Assembly (NCBI GenBank): GCA_002717145.1
Contig: PBCP01000043.1
Coordinates: forward strand, 15,592-79,591
From: Planctomycetaceae bacterium
GTDB lineage: Bacteria > Planctomycetota > Planctomycetia > Pirellulales > Pirellulaceae
DNA length: 64,000 nucleotides
Reading direction: 5' to 3'
The position numbers and the translations under genes were made by a program. Numbering within the stretch: the first letter of the stretch is position 1; each line of letters starts with the position of its first letter. Positions 45,309 through 54,647 of the stretch are shown here, one piece after another. A model generated the notes under the pieces. The model had not been told where the DNA came from. It saw only the letters and a program-made list of their open reading frames with translations, and made no database searches.

Positions 45309-47297
45309 CTACACTTCTGCCAGGATGAGTTCGAATCGTTGTCGTAACGACAATTCCTGCCTTTCCAGAATTGCCAACAACTGCTGGTCTGTGACTACAT
45401 CCAGTGAAAACTGACTACTGCTTCCGATATTCGGATCACCTTCAAGGTCGTATTTGTCACTTGCCTGAATGGACAGTGTGATGGTTGAATCCGGCTTTAA
45501 TTCGGTTGATTCATCTTTTACACGTTGGGCACGAAGATCCAACGGAGACTGAAGTTCCTCGCCGTTTTCAATCGGTAGAGGAAATGTCATGGATTCACCA
45601 TCCTGAGGCTTAATGTCAAACCAACTAGATGCCACTCCGTAGTCATCGGTCACTTTACCCTGGATCGGAATGATGGCGTCTGGAGTTATTGCAGAGCCAA
45701 TACCCTGCAGGCTGATATCCAGATTTGGTGGCTGGTCTGTACTCGCTCCGATCGAGATGACATATGGTTCGGTGGATATGATCTGATCTTTATCATAAAG
45801 AGAGATGTTTAGCGTAACATCGTTGTAAAGTGGATTGACGGGAAAGGTAAGCTGCCTGTCCGAATTTGCCAGACTAACAAGAATTCGTGTGCGATCTGGT
45901 CCAAAGCCTTCAATTACAGGCCCCGCCTGAATCAGATTTCCATCACGGTCAAATGCGTTTAATGATCCGTCGATGGTCGAAAAGTGAAGTGGATTACCCT
46001 CGACGTCTGTGATGTTTTTCAATAAACCTTCCGCTAGCACCGGTGGTTCCGTTTCGGGGGCGGGCGATGCAACCATCACGGACAAAGTGAGTGGTTGTTT
46101 GGTTCGAAGATCCTCGTACATGAGATACCCTGCCCGATACTGTGAAGTCAACGGGTCGCTGATATGTAGTTGCTGTAGTGGCTTGTTCGCTTGCAAATTA
46201 ATTCGTACGTTGGTACCAAATGGCAAAGACGTTCTGCCGGCGATCCAGGGTTGGTCAGTAAATGGTAGTTTGCCGGTGTATTCGGGATATTCATAATCCA
46301 ATGTAACGTCCTGGATTTGCGGGCTATCTACCACCTCAATATAGAACGGGCCGATACGGTGGTCATTGCCAACGACTTCGAATGTTAAACTGCCCGTGAT
46401 ACCACTCAGGGGATTGTCGTCGAGGACGAACATTTGGTCTCCGTTATTGGCCATACCTTCTTTGTTTAGGTTTCGCCGACCAGCTACTCCGTCGTCTGTT
46501 TCGTAATAAAGGACACAGGAACCAGGTATTTCTTTTTCATGATTAGCACTGACAACGAGCCTCAGAGTGGCTCCGGCAGCAACTTTGACCCTGTTATTGT
46601 CAAACAGCTTCTGTTCATTGGTACCAAACGTAAATCCGTTAAAATTATCCCGAATGACATTGATTCCAACCAGTTCAATCTGTGTGTTTCGCTCCCATTT
46701 CTCAGGCGACAGCATGTAGAGCCGTTTAAGAGCCAGTCGAGTCATCGGGGTATTGCTAACTCCGAACAGGATTACTGAGAAAATCAGCAAACCAGCCATG
46801 ACCGCACGTTTAAGAAGTAGGTGCGTGTTGAAAACATCGTTAACGTTGATGGAATCGATCGACGCAAGGGCCAACTGAGAGGTTTCCGAGAGCATTTCGG
46901 AACTGTATTCGTCCTGTTTCTCGTCCGCCTGACGAGATTTCAGGGTGACGGTTGTCACCAAGGCGTCCTGTAGTTCTTCAAACCGCCGTTCCAGCAGCAA
47001 CGCCAGCGATCGATTGTTGAATTGAACGAAGGCTCGTTGGCCGACGAAGCGGTATAAGATATACGCCAGCACCCCGCCGACGATGATTAGCAGGATTGCA
47101 CGGGCACCCTGCGCTAATTCATTAGCTCCGGCGAGAACCGGCAAGTAATCCGCTGCCAATCCAAGCCAGAACATTACTCCCAGCCAGACAATTGCCATGC
47201 TCACGCCCTCCACCCAGACATAAAGTCGAATGCGAGAGCGTAGACGATGGAGCGTCCGTTGAATTCGTGGATCGATTTGTTGTGATTCGTTATCCAT
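45309..47297 (-). CDS. DUF4175-like membrane protein, probably truncated by an in-frame TAG
   Basis: 662 residues. Three hydrophobic segments lie near the N terminus (SMAIVWLGVMFWLGLAADYL, ILLIIVGGVLAYILYRFV, AVMAGLLIFSVILFGV), followed by a large extracytoplasmic part of beta-sandwich segments (VTLDYEYPEYTGK, LRINLQANKPLQQLHIS). It ends at ELSLRQRFELILAEV, an amphipathic helix cut short; the helix continues past the TAG in the same frame. Role unknown; it would link inner-membrane VWA proteins to the periplasmic Gln-rich proteins. It lies 18 bases after the VWA/amidotransferase gene in the same operon. The start at 47297 is an ATG directly before a hydrophilic lead (DNESQQIDPRIQRTLHRL). Confidence 0.82.
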   Translation of the reverse strand: MDNESQQIDPRIQRTLHRLRSRIRLYVWVEGVSMAIVWLGVMFWLGLAADYLPVLAGANELAQGARAILLIIVGGVLAYILYRFVGQRAFVQFNNRSLALLLERRFEELQDALVTTVTLKSRQADEKQDEYSSEMLSETSQLALASIDSINVNDVFNTHLLLKRAVMAGLLIFSVILFGVSNTPMTRLALKRLYMLSPEKWERNTQIELVGINVIRDNFNGFTFGTNEQKLFDNNRVKVAAGATLRLVVSANHEKEIPGSCVLYYETDDGVAGRRNLNKEGMANNGDQMFVLDDNPLSGITGSLTFEVVGNDHRIGPFYIEVVDSPQIQDVTLDYEYPEYTGKLPFTDQPWIAGRTSLPFGTNVRINLQANKPLQQLHISDPLTSQYRAGYLMYEDLRTKQPLTLSVMVASPAPETEPPVLAEGLLKNITDVEGNPLHFSTIDGSLNAFDRDGNLIQAGPVIEGFGPDRTRILVSLANSDRQLTFPVNPLYNDVTLNISLYDKDQIISTEPYVISIGASTDQPPNLDISLQGIGSAITPDAIIPIQGKVTDDYGVASSWFDIKPQDGESMTFPLPIENGEELQSPLDLRAQRVKDESTELKPDSTITLSIQASDKYDLEGDPNIGSSSQFSLDVVTDQQLLAILERQELSLRQRFELILAEV

Positions 47298-47315
47298 GGT
47301 TCATTCGGTTGGTGA

Positions 47316-50060
47316 TTAAGCCAGTTTGCAAAGTCGTCGGATAATCCATTCGACGCAAAGAATTCCACTAATGACAGCGATAAGCCACCCCATCAACATT
47401 TCTTCAAAGTCTTTGTCCGGTGTTCCGGGTAATTGTGTCTCTTGGTCCCGGGCAACAATGCTTTCACTAAGTGACCGCCCTTCTTCATTATTAGGGGTGA
47501 CAAGCGTGCTGGAAATTCCCACAAAGTAGTTCCCACTGGTTTGTTCCGCGACATAGGATAGTAAGGCATCGTTACGCCGCGGATTTTCTATTTCAAGTTG
47601 CGGGACTCGTACTCGAACATCACGTGTGAGTAAATCGGCTGATCCAGGAAGCGGAACTTCGACTCGATAGTCTCCTTCCTGCGTGGCTATGAATTGACCT
47701 GTATACATGCCTTCACGTGATCCATCGATTAGTAGTTTCAATTGAATCGGCTCCCGTGTTCCATCCGGTTGTACAAGCACGGCATCGACAGACTCTGCCG
47801 AAAGTGGGTCATGTTGTGCATCGGTTAGCACGGCTTGAATTGTAATATGTTCGCCAAGGAAAGTGCGATCCTTGTCGACAAGCAGGACCCCTCGGGTGGA
47901 GTCTCTTAATAAACGCCCCTGAGACACCCAGCGAATGAGCTTTGTGTAGTACTTTTCGAAATAGGCCTCTTCAATACTTCGCAGTCGCCACATTTCTCCG
48001 CTGGCCTGGAAAAATACGCGTCCCGCTCCATAAAAATGACCAGACATATAGATCGGCAATTCATCATCGATAGCCGTGTCGGGGTCGGAAAATCGGCTGT
48101 AGACTTTGGCGCCCGGTTTGGGGTCTTTGGCTTTGTAGAAACCGTAAACGCCTTCGAAGGATGCCCAAGCCTGCTCACTGCCGAGTTGGCTGTTATCCAA
48201 CCAGAGAAATTCAGCGCTTAGCCCATCATCTGAAAACTGAATTGGCCAGGCCGTATCCCCGCCAAATCGTCCAAGACTTAAGGTAACCCCTCCCTGATTG
48301 TAAAACACGACAGGATAGAGGTTTTTGATAAGGTCGATTCCACGGCGACGCCCACGTCGCATACGAGACCATTCCGGCGTAAACACTGGCCCGGCAACTA
48401 CAAACAGACCACCCGCTTCCTCGGATACCCAACGTTCCACCAGTTCAATTTGACTGTCATCCAAAGCTTCCCAGTCGGGATCAAAGGCGACGATGGCATC
48501 GTAATCATAAAGCTCTTCGTCGAGTTGAGGAAAATCGTAAACAACTTCATCTGCTTCCTGACTGATTGTATCTTCGGCCGTCTGGAGATGAACATGTACT
48601 TCCACTTCATCATCCCTGAATAACATGTTTCGGAGGAATCGATATTCGCGTGTTGGGCCGCCTGCCAGTAGTAGTACCTTCGTTCTTCGATCGACGATTT
48701 CAACGGTGGCGCTGCGTTGATTGTCACGTTCATTCTTGTCATCAGGAGGTGCCTGCACACGGATGACATAGTCTCGCTTGCCCTGCAAACTATCATCCGG
48801 TTCCAATTCGAATTCCACCGGTCGAGTTTCACCATCGTCGGCGAGGTCCAACTGAATTTGATCCTCAATTTTGTCCTGCGAAGAATCGTCACTGGCGGTG
48901 TTTACTGGTCGACTCACAAGATCGACGGTGACGGAGCGATTCTCTGCTCCATAGGCCTGGATATAGCCTGTGATTTTGAAATTGTCACCAGGGTAAACCC
49001 GTTCCGGCGCTTCGATGTCGACTACTCGAATATTCTTTGCCTGCTCATTGCTTCCTATGCCGACGGGGAATAGGGGAATATTGTACGTACGTGCTGCGCG
49101 AACAGCGATTTCCACGTCCTCACCAGAATTGCTGCGGCCGTCAGTGTAGAGAATAATGCCGGCTATTGGCCCACCACGCTCTTTATTGACCAGGTATTGG
49201 ACCGCATCACCCATTCGTGTCTTGCTTCCACGTGGAAGGAGTGTCGAGTTCCAGTCGACCTCAGGTAATTCCACAATGTCATCGGTCATTCCCTGTTCGC
49301 TCGAAAAATCAGGAGATGTTATTCCCAAAGTATCGGAAAAAGAGAGTTGAGGATGTCGTAAGTTACCTACGGCGACTACGATGACGCCGGCAATCACGCA
49401 TACCATACTCGCCAACAAAGACCATGATGAAGCCTCCGGTTGATCTTTTCGTCGACCTTTTGACAGATAGAAGATCAACGCGATAATCGCTACAGCGATC
49501 AAACCGAGCCCGATCTTTACAAGATTTCTTACTGAATTGATCGCCTGATCAGATAGTTTCGAATCGTTACTGGAATCGACTCTGGCGACTCGAGGGTAGG
49601 TGGCGATTTCGACCGGTCTGCTCTCTTCACTAAAACGGTGGACGATGACATCATGTTGTTGGCGGAGCTCTTCGAGCGTCGGACCATCAGCAAACTCATT
49701 GATGATATGGCTAATTCTTGCCTGACGTTGCTCATCTGAATCGTCTGTCAGTCCCATGCTTTGACTGGTGTCGACAAGTACATGCACTCTCGAACTCTTA
49801 ATAATTGATTCTTCGGTAACTCGTTCTAGGTTGAAAAAGTAAAACAGAATGCCTAGCAGTGCACAACACCGCAGGACGATGAGCGTGATCGCTATCGATT
49901 TTCTTATTTCCTGCGTATCTCGTTTGTAAATCCAGACCACATAGGCTCCGAACGCCAGGCAAATCAGAACGAGCAAAAGCCAATGCCATGCTTCGGTGAG
50001 CGCATTGACACGCGTGAACTGGAAGTGCGTTTGTTTAACCTGAGCCCATATCGGCGTCAT
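47316..50060 (-). CDS. VWA membrane protein with amidotransferase-fold domain
   Basis: 914 residues. N-terminal helices HWLLLVLICLAFGAYVVWIY and ITLIVLRCCALLGILFYFF; then VWA MIDAS DTSQSMG (about 93-99); two more helices (KIGLGLIAVAIIALIFYL, SLLASMVCVIAGVIVVAVG) inserted inside the VWA fold; VWA continues with GPIAGIILYTDGRSNSGED; a CARDB/Ig-like strand region; a class I amidotransferase-like fold (KVLLLAGGPTREYRFLRNML, DYDAIVAFDPDWEALD, GGLFVVAGPV) without a visible Cys nucleophile; and a C-terminal helix (MGWLIAVISGILCVEWII). Probably an inner-membrane complex subunit bridging the ATPase with periplasmic partners. Overlaps the upstream BatA-type gene by 4 bases. Confidence 0.88.
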   Translation of the reverse strand: MTPIWAQVKQTHFQFTRVNALTEAWHWLLLVLICLAFGAYVVWIYKRDTQEIRKSIAITLIVLRCCALLGILFYFFNLERVTEESIIKSSRVHVLVDTSQSMGLTDDSDEQRQARISHIINEFADGPTLEELRQQHDVIVHRFSEESRPVEIATYPRVARVDSSNDSKLSDQAINSVRNLVKIGLGLIAVAIIALIFYLSKGRRKDQPEASSWSLLASMVCVIAGVIVVAVGNLRHPQLSFSDTLGITSPDFSSEQGMTDDIVELPEVDWNSTLLPRGSKTRMGDAVQYLVNKERGGPIAGIILYTDGRSNSGEDVEIAVRAARTYNIPLFPVGIGSNEQAKNIRVVDIEAPERVYPGDNFKITGYIQAYGAENRSVTVDLVSRPVNTASDDSSQDKIEDQIQLDLADDGETRPVEFELEPDDSLQGKRDYVIRVQAPPDDKNERDNQRSATVEIVDRRTKVLLLAGGPTREYRFLRNMLFRDDEVEVHVHLQTAEDTISQEADEVVYDFPQLDEELYDYDAIVAFDPDWEALDDSQIELVERWVSEEAGGLFVVAGPVFTPEWSRMRRGRRRGIDLIKNLYPVVFYNQGGVTLSLGRFGGDTAWPIQFSDDGLSAEFLWLDNSQLGSEQAWASFEGVYGFYKAKDPKPGAKVYSRFSDPDTAIDDELPIYMSGHFYGAGRVFFQASGEMWRLRSIEEAYFEKYYTKLIRWVSQGRLLRDSTRGVLLVDKDRTFLGEHITIQAVLTDAQHDPLSAESVDAVLVQPDGTREPIQLKLLIDGSREGMYTGQFIATQEGDYRVEVPLPGSADLLTRDVRVRVPQLEIENPRRNDALLSYVAEQTSGNYFVGISSTLVTPNNEEGRSLSESIVARDQETQLPGTPDKDFEEMLMGWLIAVISGILCVEWIIRRLCKLA

Positions 50061-52393
50061 GCTGCGGTACCTCCTTTAGGAGTATGGTAACTCAGGAGGT
50101 ACGCCAGAAATTGTTCACCCACCAGTCCGGCTAGCAGGATTAACATGAGCCAGAAACTGGCTGTGCCGCCGACATTGGCACTGGCGCTACCTTGAAAGGC
50201 ATCTAAGTCTGATAGCTGAATGGCAATCGGTTCGAGTGAGGCGATGAGTTGCTCTTTTTCGATCCGGCTTGTGTCACCTTCAGTAGCGTTGACGTTGAGG
50301 GCATACCGCAAATCTTCAAAGGATCCGTCGTTACGTTGAGTTATTACATCATAAACTCCACTGGTGGACGTTCCTGTGGTGGTGGCTGAGGGTTTGGTGC
50401 CACCGAATATAGCATTCATAACCGGTGACTGTGGATCTGCAGTCACTGCCTGGATCGTCTCAATCGGTCGCGTCGTGGGTTCCGGGCCGGGGGTGATAAC
50501 CGTTACCTCTTTATTGTATTGCTGTAGGTCAAGGGCGATATTCAGTTCTGCGCCAACCGGCCAGCGATCGAGGATGCGTTGGTTGGATGTTAAATGAGCA
50601 TGCAATTTCAAAATGACCACGACAAAACTAGGGTCTTGCCCCCAGTTGTTCCACTCCGGATTAAGTGTCGTCGTGAAGCAGGCAACGCGTCCATTGCCAA
50701 ATTGCTGCTCAACAGCGAATGGCTGCTGATTGTGGAGTTTGCAGATTACGCGTGCCGTGGAATCCTCGGCCGGTTTCCACGTGGGAGTCACCTGCATGTA
50801 CTGGTCAATCCTGACTCGTCGGATTAGAGGGTTTCGTTCATTGAGGAAGAAATCGAAAACCGGGTGATTGATGATTTCTAAATGCGGAGTGGCTTCATCC
50901 AGCGGCGGTACGAGAATTGCGGGACCGGCAAATTCAACGGGCATCAGGCCCTCTCCGTTGCGATAAAGATTTTCGTTGAAGAAGTTGATGTCGACTTGCT
51001 CACCTGCAAACCAGGCTAGCCCTCCGCCGCGAGCCACATACTGCTCGAGGTTGGCGATGGCATCTCCATCAAGGCGTCCGACATCCATCAGGTAGATGGC
51101 GCTGTATTTGGAAAGAGATTCAGCGGGAGTGTCGCGTAGGAATTCAACAGGTTGTACATCAGGAATGATGCCTGTGTTGGTCAGTTGGCTGGGCCGAAAC
51201 ACGCTTGTTATAAAATACTGGTTCCGCTGATCTGATGTGCCATCGACAAGCAATACATTATCGCCTTCAGGGAAATCCAATACAGTGAATCTGGAGTTGT
51301 CGGCGAGAATCGAGTCTTCAGGCAATTGAGCATCTACGACATGCTGACCAGCTTCAGGAAAAAATACCTGAACGCGTTTGGTGGCGGTTGCACCAGATTC
51401 AATGTTTTCAAAGACTACGACGGGTAGTTCTTCAATTTGGCCTGTGACTTCGCTGGACTCTGCTGCCTGAACGGTCCCTTTCGCATGAAAGATCGACCTC
51501 ATTTTTACCTGAACATTAGAGGCCGCTTCCGCGCCAAAGTTTTTCACTCGCAGATCCATAAACAACGGGACGCCGGCAGCCCGGGTGTCGTCGGCCGGTA
51601 CCAATTCTGTGATTGCCAGGTTGTTATTTCCGGGTTCCACACAATCCACAAGATGGATTTCTTCACTGTCGGCACTCAGGCCGGCAAGCGTTTCTTTGAT
51701 CTCGGTGGGATTTTCCCAGTCTTGAATGCGGAAATCTGAGACAAGATAGATGTTGCGGTGCTGATCTGGATTCTTTCCCACCAGTTTTTGCAGTAGCTGC
51801 ATGGCTTCCAAAGGCCCAGCATCGGTTTGCGTCATGATAATGTCTTTTTGACGTTCGGAGAGCCTTCCGGGGAAGTCACTATCAACAAAGGCACCCGAAA
51901 AATCTGCAATGGCCTCAACGGCAGCATCGGTTTCGCCTTCATCAGAATTGTTAATTATCTCGCCTGCTTTGGAAAACCGCACCAACGTAAAACGCTGATT
52001 ACTTCGTTCGCTGGCCTGTGTGCCGATTCGCCCAACGATACTCAAAGCCCGCTCGAATGCCGTATTTCCATTCGCCAATTCACCCATCGAAAAGCTGTCA
52101 TCGAGCAAAATGAAATGGTGAGTTTCTTTTCCGCCAAATCGAGTAAGCCAGCTCTTGCCGGGGTCCCACTGGGCAAGCATGGCTACAATCAATCCAATGA
52201 TAAAGACTCGTAGTAGCAACAAAAGTAGCTGTTTAAGCCAAACCCATCGCCGATGTTTTTTGTAGCTGGCAAGCAGAAACTCCATAGCGGCCCATTCGAC
52301 ACGTTTGTGACGCATCATGTTGATCAAGTGGATCAACAATGGCAACAGAGCTAGTAAAAAGCCCCACGTTAATGCTTGGTAGGTGAAATTCAT
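50057..52393 (-). CDS. BatA-type VWA membrane protein
   Basis: 778 residues. The N-terminal aerotolerance (BatA) domain is clear: YQALTWGFLLALLPLLIHL, the signature HKRVEWAAMEFLLASYKKH, and a second helix WLKQLLLLLLRVFIIGLIV. The VWA domain follows with MIDAS DDSFSMG (about 97-103), then Ig-like and amidotransferase-like strands (DNVLLVDGTSDQRNQYF, KYSAIYLMDVGRLDGD, GGGLAWFAGE), and a C-terminal helix FWLMLILLAGLVGEQFLAYLL. Proteins of this type sit in MoxR-DUF58 operons and may form a membrane complex remodelled by the MoxR ATPase. It lies 18 bases after the DUF58 stop and overlaps the next gene by 4 bases. Confidence 0.9.
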   Translation of the reverse strand: MNFTYQALTWGFLLALLPLLIHLINMMRHKRVEWAAMEFLLASYKKHRRWVWLKQLLLLLLRVFIIGLIVAMLAQWDPGKSWLTRFGGKETHHFILLDDSFSMGELANGNTAFERALSIVGRIGTQASERSNQRFTLVRFSKAGEIINNSDEGETDAAVEAIADFSGAFVDSDFPGRLSERQKDIIMTQTDAGPLEAMQLLQKLVGKNPDQHRNIYLVSDFRIQDWENPTEIKETLAGLSADSEEIHLVDCVEPGNNNLAITELVPADDTRAAGVPLFMDLRVKNFGAEAASNVQVKMRSIFHAKGTVQAAESSEVTGQIEELPVVVFENIESGATATKRVQVFFPEAGQHVVDAQLPEDSILADNSRFTVLDFPEGDNVLLVDGTSDQRNQYFITSVFRPSQLTNTGIIPDVQPVEFLRDTPAESLSKYSAIYLMDVGRLDGDAIANLEQYVARGGGLAWFAGEQVDINFFNENLYRNGEGLMPVEFAGPAILVPPLDEATPHLEIINHPVFDFFLNERNPLIRRVRIDQYMQVTPTWKPAEDSTARVICKLHNQQPFAVEQQFGNGRVACFTTTLNPEWNNWGQDPSFVVVILKLHAHLTSNQRILDRWPVGAELNIALDLQQYNKEVTVITPGPEPTTRPIETIQAVTADPQSPVMNAIFGGTKPSATTTGTSTSGVYDVITQRNDGSFEDLRYALNVNATEGDTSRIEKEQLIASLEPIAIQLSDLDAFQGSASANVGGTASFWLMLILLAGLVGEQFLAYLLSYHTPKGGTAA

Positions 52394-52411
52394 CAGTCAA
52401 ATATTGGTTAG

Positions 52412-53308
52412 TTAATGTCGTACACTCATTCTGTTTGATAGATATTTAGCGAGGACAGCATCCAGCGGGTCACTGGTTCGGATCAATGCATAATCCACAA
52501 CGTTCTGAGCACACTGTCGTCTTACTGAATCCAGGAATTGGTGCAGCGCATCCAGATAGCCCTCTCGCAGGGATCGCGGGTTACAGTTGAGAAAATCGTC
52601 GGTTTCAAGCCCATCAAACCGCATGGGCCCACTAAACTCAAAATCCAGTTCGTCGTCATCCATGACATGGAAGACTAATACGTCATGTCCACGTTGACGC
52701 AATAGTTTAAGTCCTTTCATGATTCCCTCAACGTCACCCAGTAAATCAGAAACCAGAATGATCATCCCTCGACGCGGTACCGTTTCGGTAATTGTCTTGA
52801 GCACATCATAGACCTCTGTTTTATCTTTGGGAGTTTCGACATTAAGGCTTTCAATGATTGAGTGGATGTGATTACGTTTACTGCGAATAGGGATTCGCAT
52901 TCGGACTTTTTCGTCAAATGTGATGCAGCCAACTGCATCCTGCTGTTGAAGCACTAGATAAGAAAGGCTGGCAGCAACGGTGGCAGCGTATTCATACTTG
53001 TTGAAGGCCCCGGTCCCATACTGCATACTCTTCGAAACATCGACGACCATCGTGCATCTTAGATTGGTATCTTCTTCAAACTGTTTGACATAGAGCCGGT
53101 CCTGTCGTGCCCAGACTTTCCAATCAACATGGCGCAGGTCGTCCCCGGCCACATATTCGCGGTGTTGTAAGAATTCAACTGATTGGCCGAAGTAAGGGCT
53201 TCGATGCATTCCAGAGAGAAAGCCCTCGACGATATGTCGTGCCCGAAGATCCAGCCTGGCAATCCTTTTGATTGCCTCAGGATGCAAAAATCTTTTGGAA
53301 TCGGGCAT
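52412..53308 (-). CDS. DUF58-family protein
   Basis: 298 residues. The hallmark DUF58 region is present at about 30-65 ([20 protein letters not shown], then [20 protein letters not shown]), followed by a VWA-type metal site DVSKSMQYG (about 89-97) and the [12 protein letters not shown] strand. There are no transmembrane helices, so it is cytoplasmic or membrane-associated. In known MoxR operons DUF58 and VWA proteins are partners of the MoxR AAA+ ATPase. The gene overlaps the end of moxR by 32 bases and starts at ATG 53308; its stop is 18 bases before the BatA-type gene. Confidence 0.93.
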   Translation of the reverse strand: MPDSKRFLHPEAIKRIARLDLRARHIVEGFLSGMHRSPYFGQSVEFLQHREYVAGDDLRHVDWKVWARQDRLYVKQFEEDTNLRCTMVVDVSKSMQYGTGAFNKYEYAATVAASLSYLVLQQQDAVGCITFDEKVRMRIPIRSKRNHIHSIIESLNVETPKDKTEVYDVLKTITETVPRRGMIILVSDLLGDVEGIMKGLKLLRQRGHDVLVFHVMDDDELDFEFSGPMRFDGLETDDFLNCNPRSLREGYLDALHQFLDSVRRQCAQNVVDYALIRTSDPLDAVLAKYLSNRMSVRH

Positions 53309-54341
53309 CGTTTGTCAGTTCATCTTCCTTGGTTGGCGTTGCGTCGATCAACTGCTGGATAACGTCGTCTGACGTCACTCCGTCACTTTCGGCAGCAAAG
53401 TTCACAACGATTCTGTGTCGTAGTACCGGCTTGGCCAGTGCCTGAATGTCTTCTGTGGAAACGTGAGTACGCCCATGCAGTAACGCGCGGGCTTTACCAC
53501 CTAGGATCAAAAACTGCACGGCACGTGGTCCGGCACCCCAGGAGATATTTTCAGTTACAAAATCGGGAATTCCGGGCGATCCGATTCGCGTCTGGCGAAC
53601 AAGAGAAAGTGCAAACCGAATGACATGGTCACTTACAGGGACTTCACGGACTACTTGTTGCAACGCAACGATTTCTTCGGCTGTTAACACCGTCTCGACT
53701 TCGTTAGTCGTCGCAGTCGTCGTTTGACGAGCGACTTCAAATTCTTCGTCGAAGCTTGGGTAGTCGACGAATATTTTGAACATGAATCGGTCCTGCTGTG
53801 CCTCCGGTAAGGGGTAAGTTCCTTCCTGCTCGATTGGATTCTGAGTAGCCAACACGAAGAAGGGATCGGAAAGTGGATGGCGAACACGTCCGACCGTGAC
53901 CTGTTTCTCCTGCATCGCTTCCAATAACGCCGCCTGCGTTTTGGGAGGAGTTCGATTGATTTCGTCAGCTAGAATCATATTACTGAAGATCGGACCTTCC
54001 ATAAAACGCCGTTCTCGAGCCCCGGTCGTTTTGTTTTCTTCAATGATTTCAGTTCCAGTGATATCAGCAGGCATCAAATCCGGAGTGAACTGAATTCGGT
54101 TGAAAGAAAGGTTGAGAGTCTTGGCTAATGTACTTATCAGTAAGGTCTTTGCTAGTCCTGGCACACCCTCCAAGAGACAGTGCCCTTTACTGAATATAGA
54201 AATCAAGATTTCTTCGATGACATCCTGCTGCCCAATAATAATTCGAGAAAGCTGCTCAGTGATCTTTTCACGAGCGTCTGCCAGTTGCTTGACAGCATTT
54301 GAGTCCACTTGTGCGGGTGAATCGGTTCCATCGCTTGCCAT
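53277..54341 (-). CDS. moxR: MoxR-family AAA+ ATPase
   Basis: 354-residue AAA+ chaperone-like ATPase, cytoplasmic. Walker A is [10 protein letters not shown] (about 57-66), Walker B and sensor region [20 protein letters not shown] (about 121-140), sensor 1 [20 protein letters not shown], arginine-finger region [11 protein letters not shown], and the C-terminal lid [13 protein letters not shown] with sensor 2. Known MoxR proteins drive assembly or metal insertion in partner proteins through VWA subunits. This is the first gene of the operon running to 35614, and the 306 bases upstream are non-coding and would hold the promoter. It overlaps the DUF58 gene by 32 bases. Confidence 0.95.
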   Translation of the reverse strand: MASDGTDSPAQVDSNAVKQLADAREKITEQLSRIIIGQQDVIEEILISIFSKGHCLLEGVPGLAKTLLISTLAKTLNLSFNRIQFTPDLMPADITGTEIIEENKTTGARERRFMEGPIFSNMILADEINRTPPKTQAALLEAMQEKQVTVGRVRHPLSDPFFVLATQNPIEQEGTYPLPEAQQDRFMFKIFVDYPSFDEEFEVARQTTTATTNEVETVLTAEEIVALQQVVREVPVSDHVIRFALSLVRQTRIGSPGIPDFVTENISWGAGPRAVQFLILGGKARALLHGRTHVSTEDIQALAKPVLRHRIVVNFAAESDGVTSDDVIQQLIDATPTKEDELTNDARFQKIFAS

Positions 54342-54647
54342 GGTGTCCGGTTTCCTTCCAGTATATTAGTTTTTGTTCGTCAATCTAATTGCCGAACAAT
54401 GCCTCGATTCCTATTTCTGCTAACACGGCAGTTTGAAGAGATTATTAAAGATAATCTTTTTATCCAATAAATGCGATTGGCCGAGCATGAGAATTATTAA
54501 TTCAGCATTACTTACTTCGGCCCGATAGCCTTGATTGAATGTGTGGCCTGACACATGCATTTGGGGCCGCGGAATGAAATCATGAAACAGGGTCTAAAAG
54601 GTTTGCCAAAGAAGAGGGAAATGTCAGGCTTGCCAGAATAGACTAAC
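54342..54647 (-). promoter_or_regulatory. Non-coding region upstream of moxR
   Basis: 306 bases without a gene, between the PQQ/TPR gene stop and the moxR start, both on the minus strand. It should hold the main promoter of the 19-kb operon and the end of the PQQ/TPR transcript. I see no strong hairpin with a T-run and no clear promoter hexamers. Confidence 0.35.
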
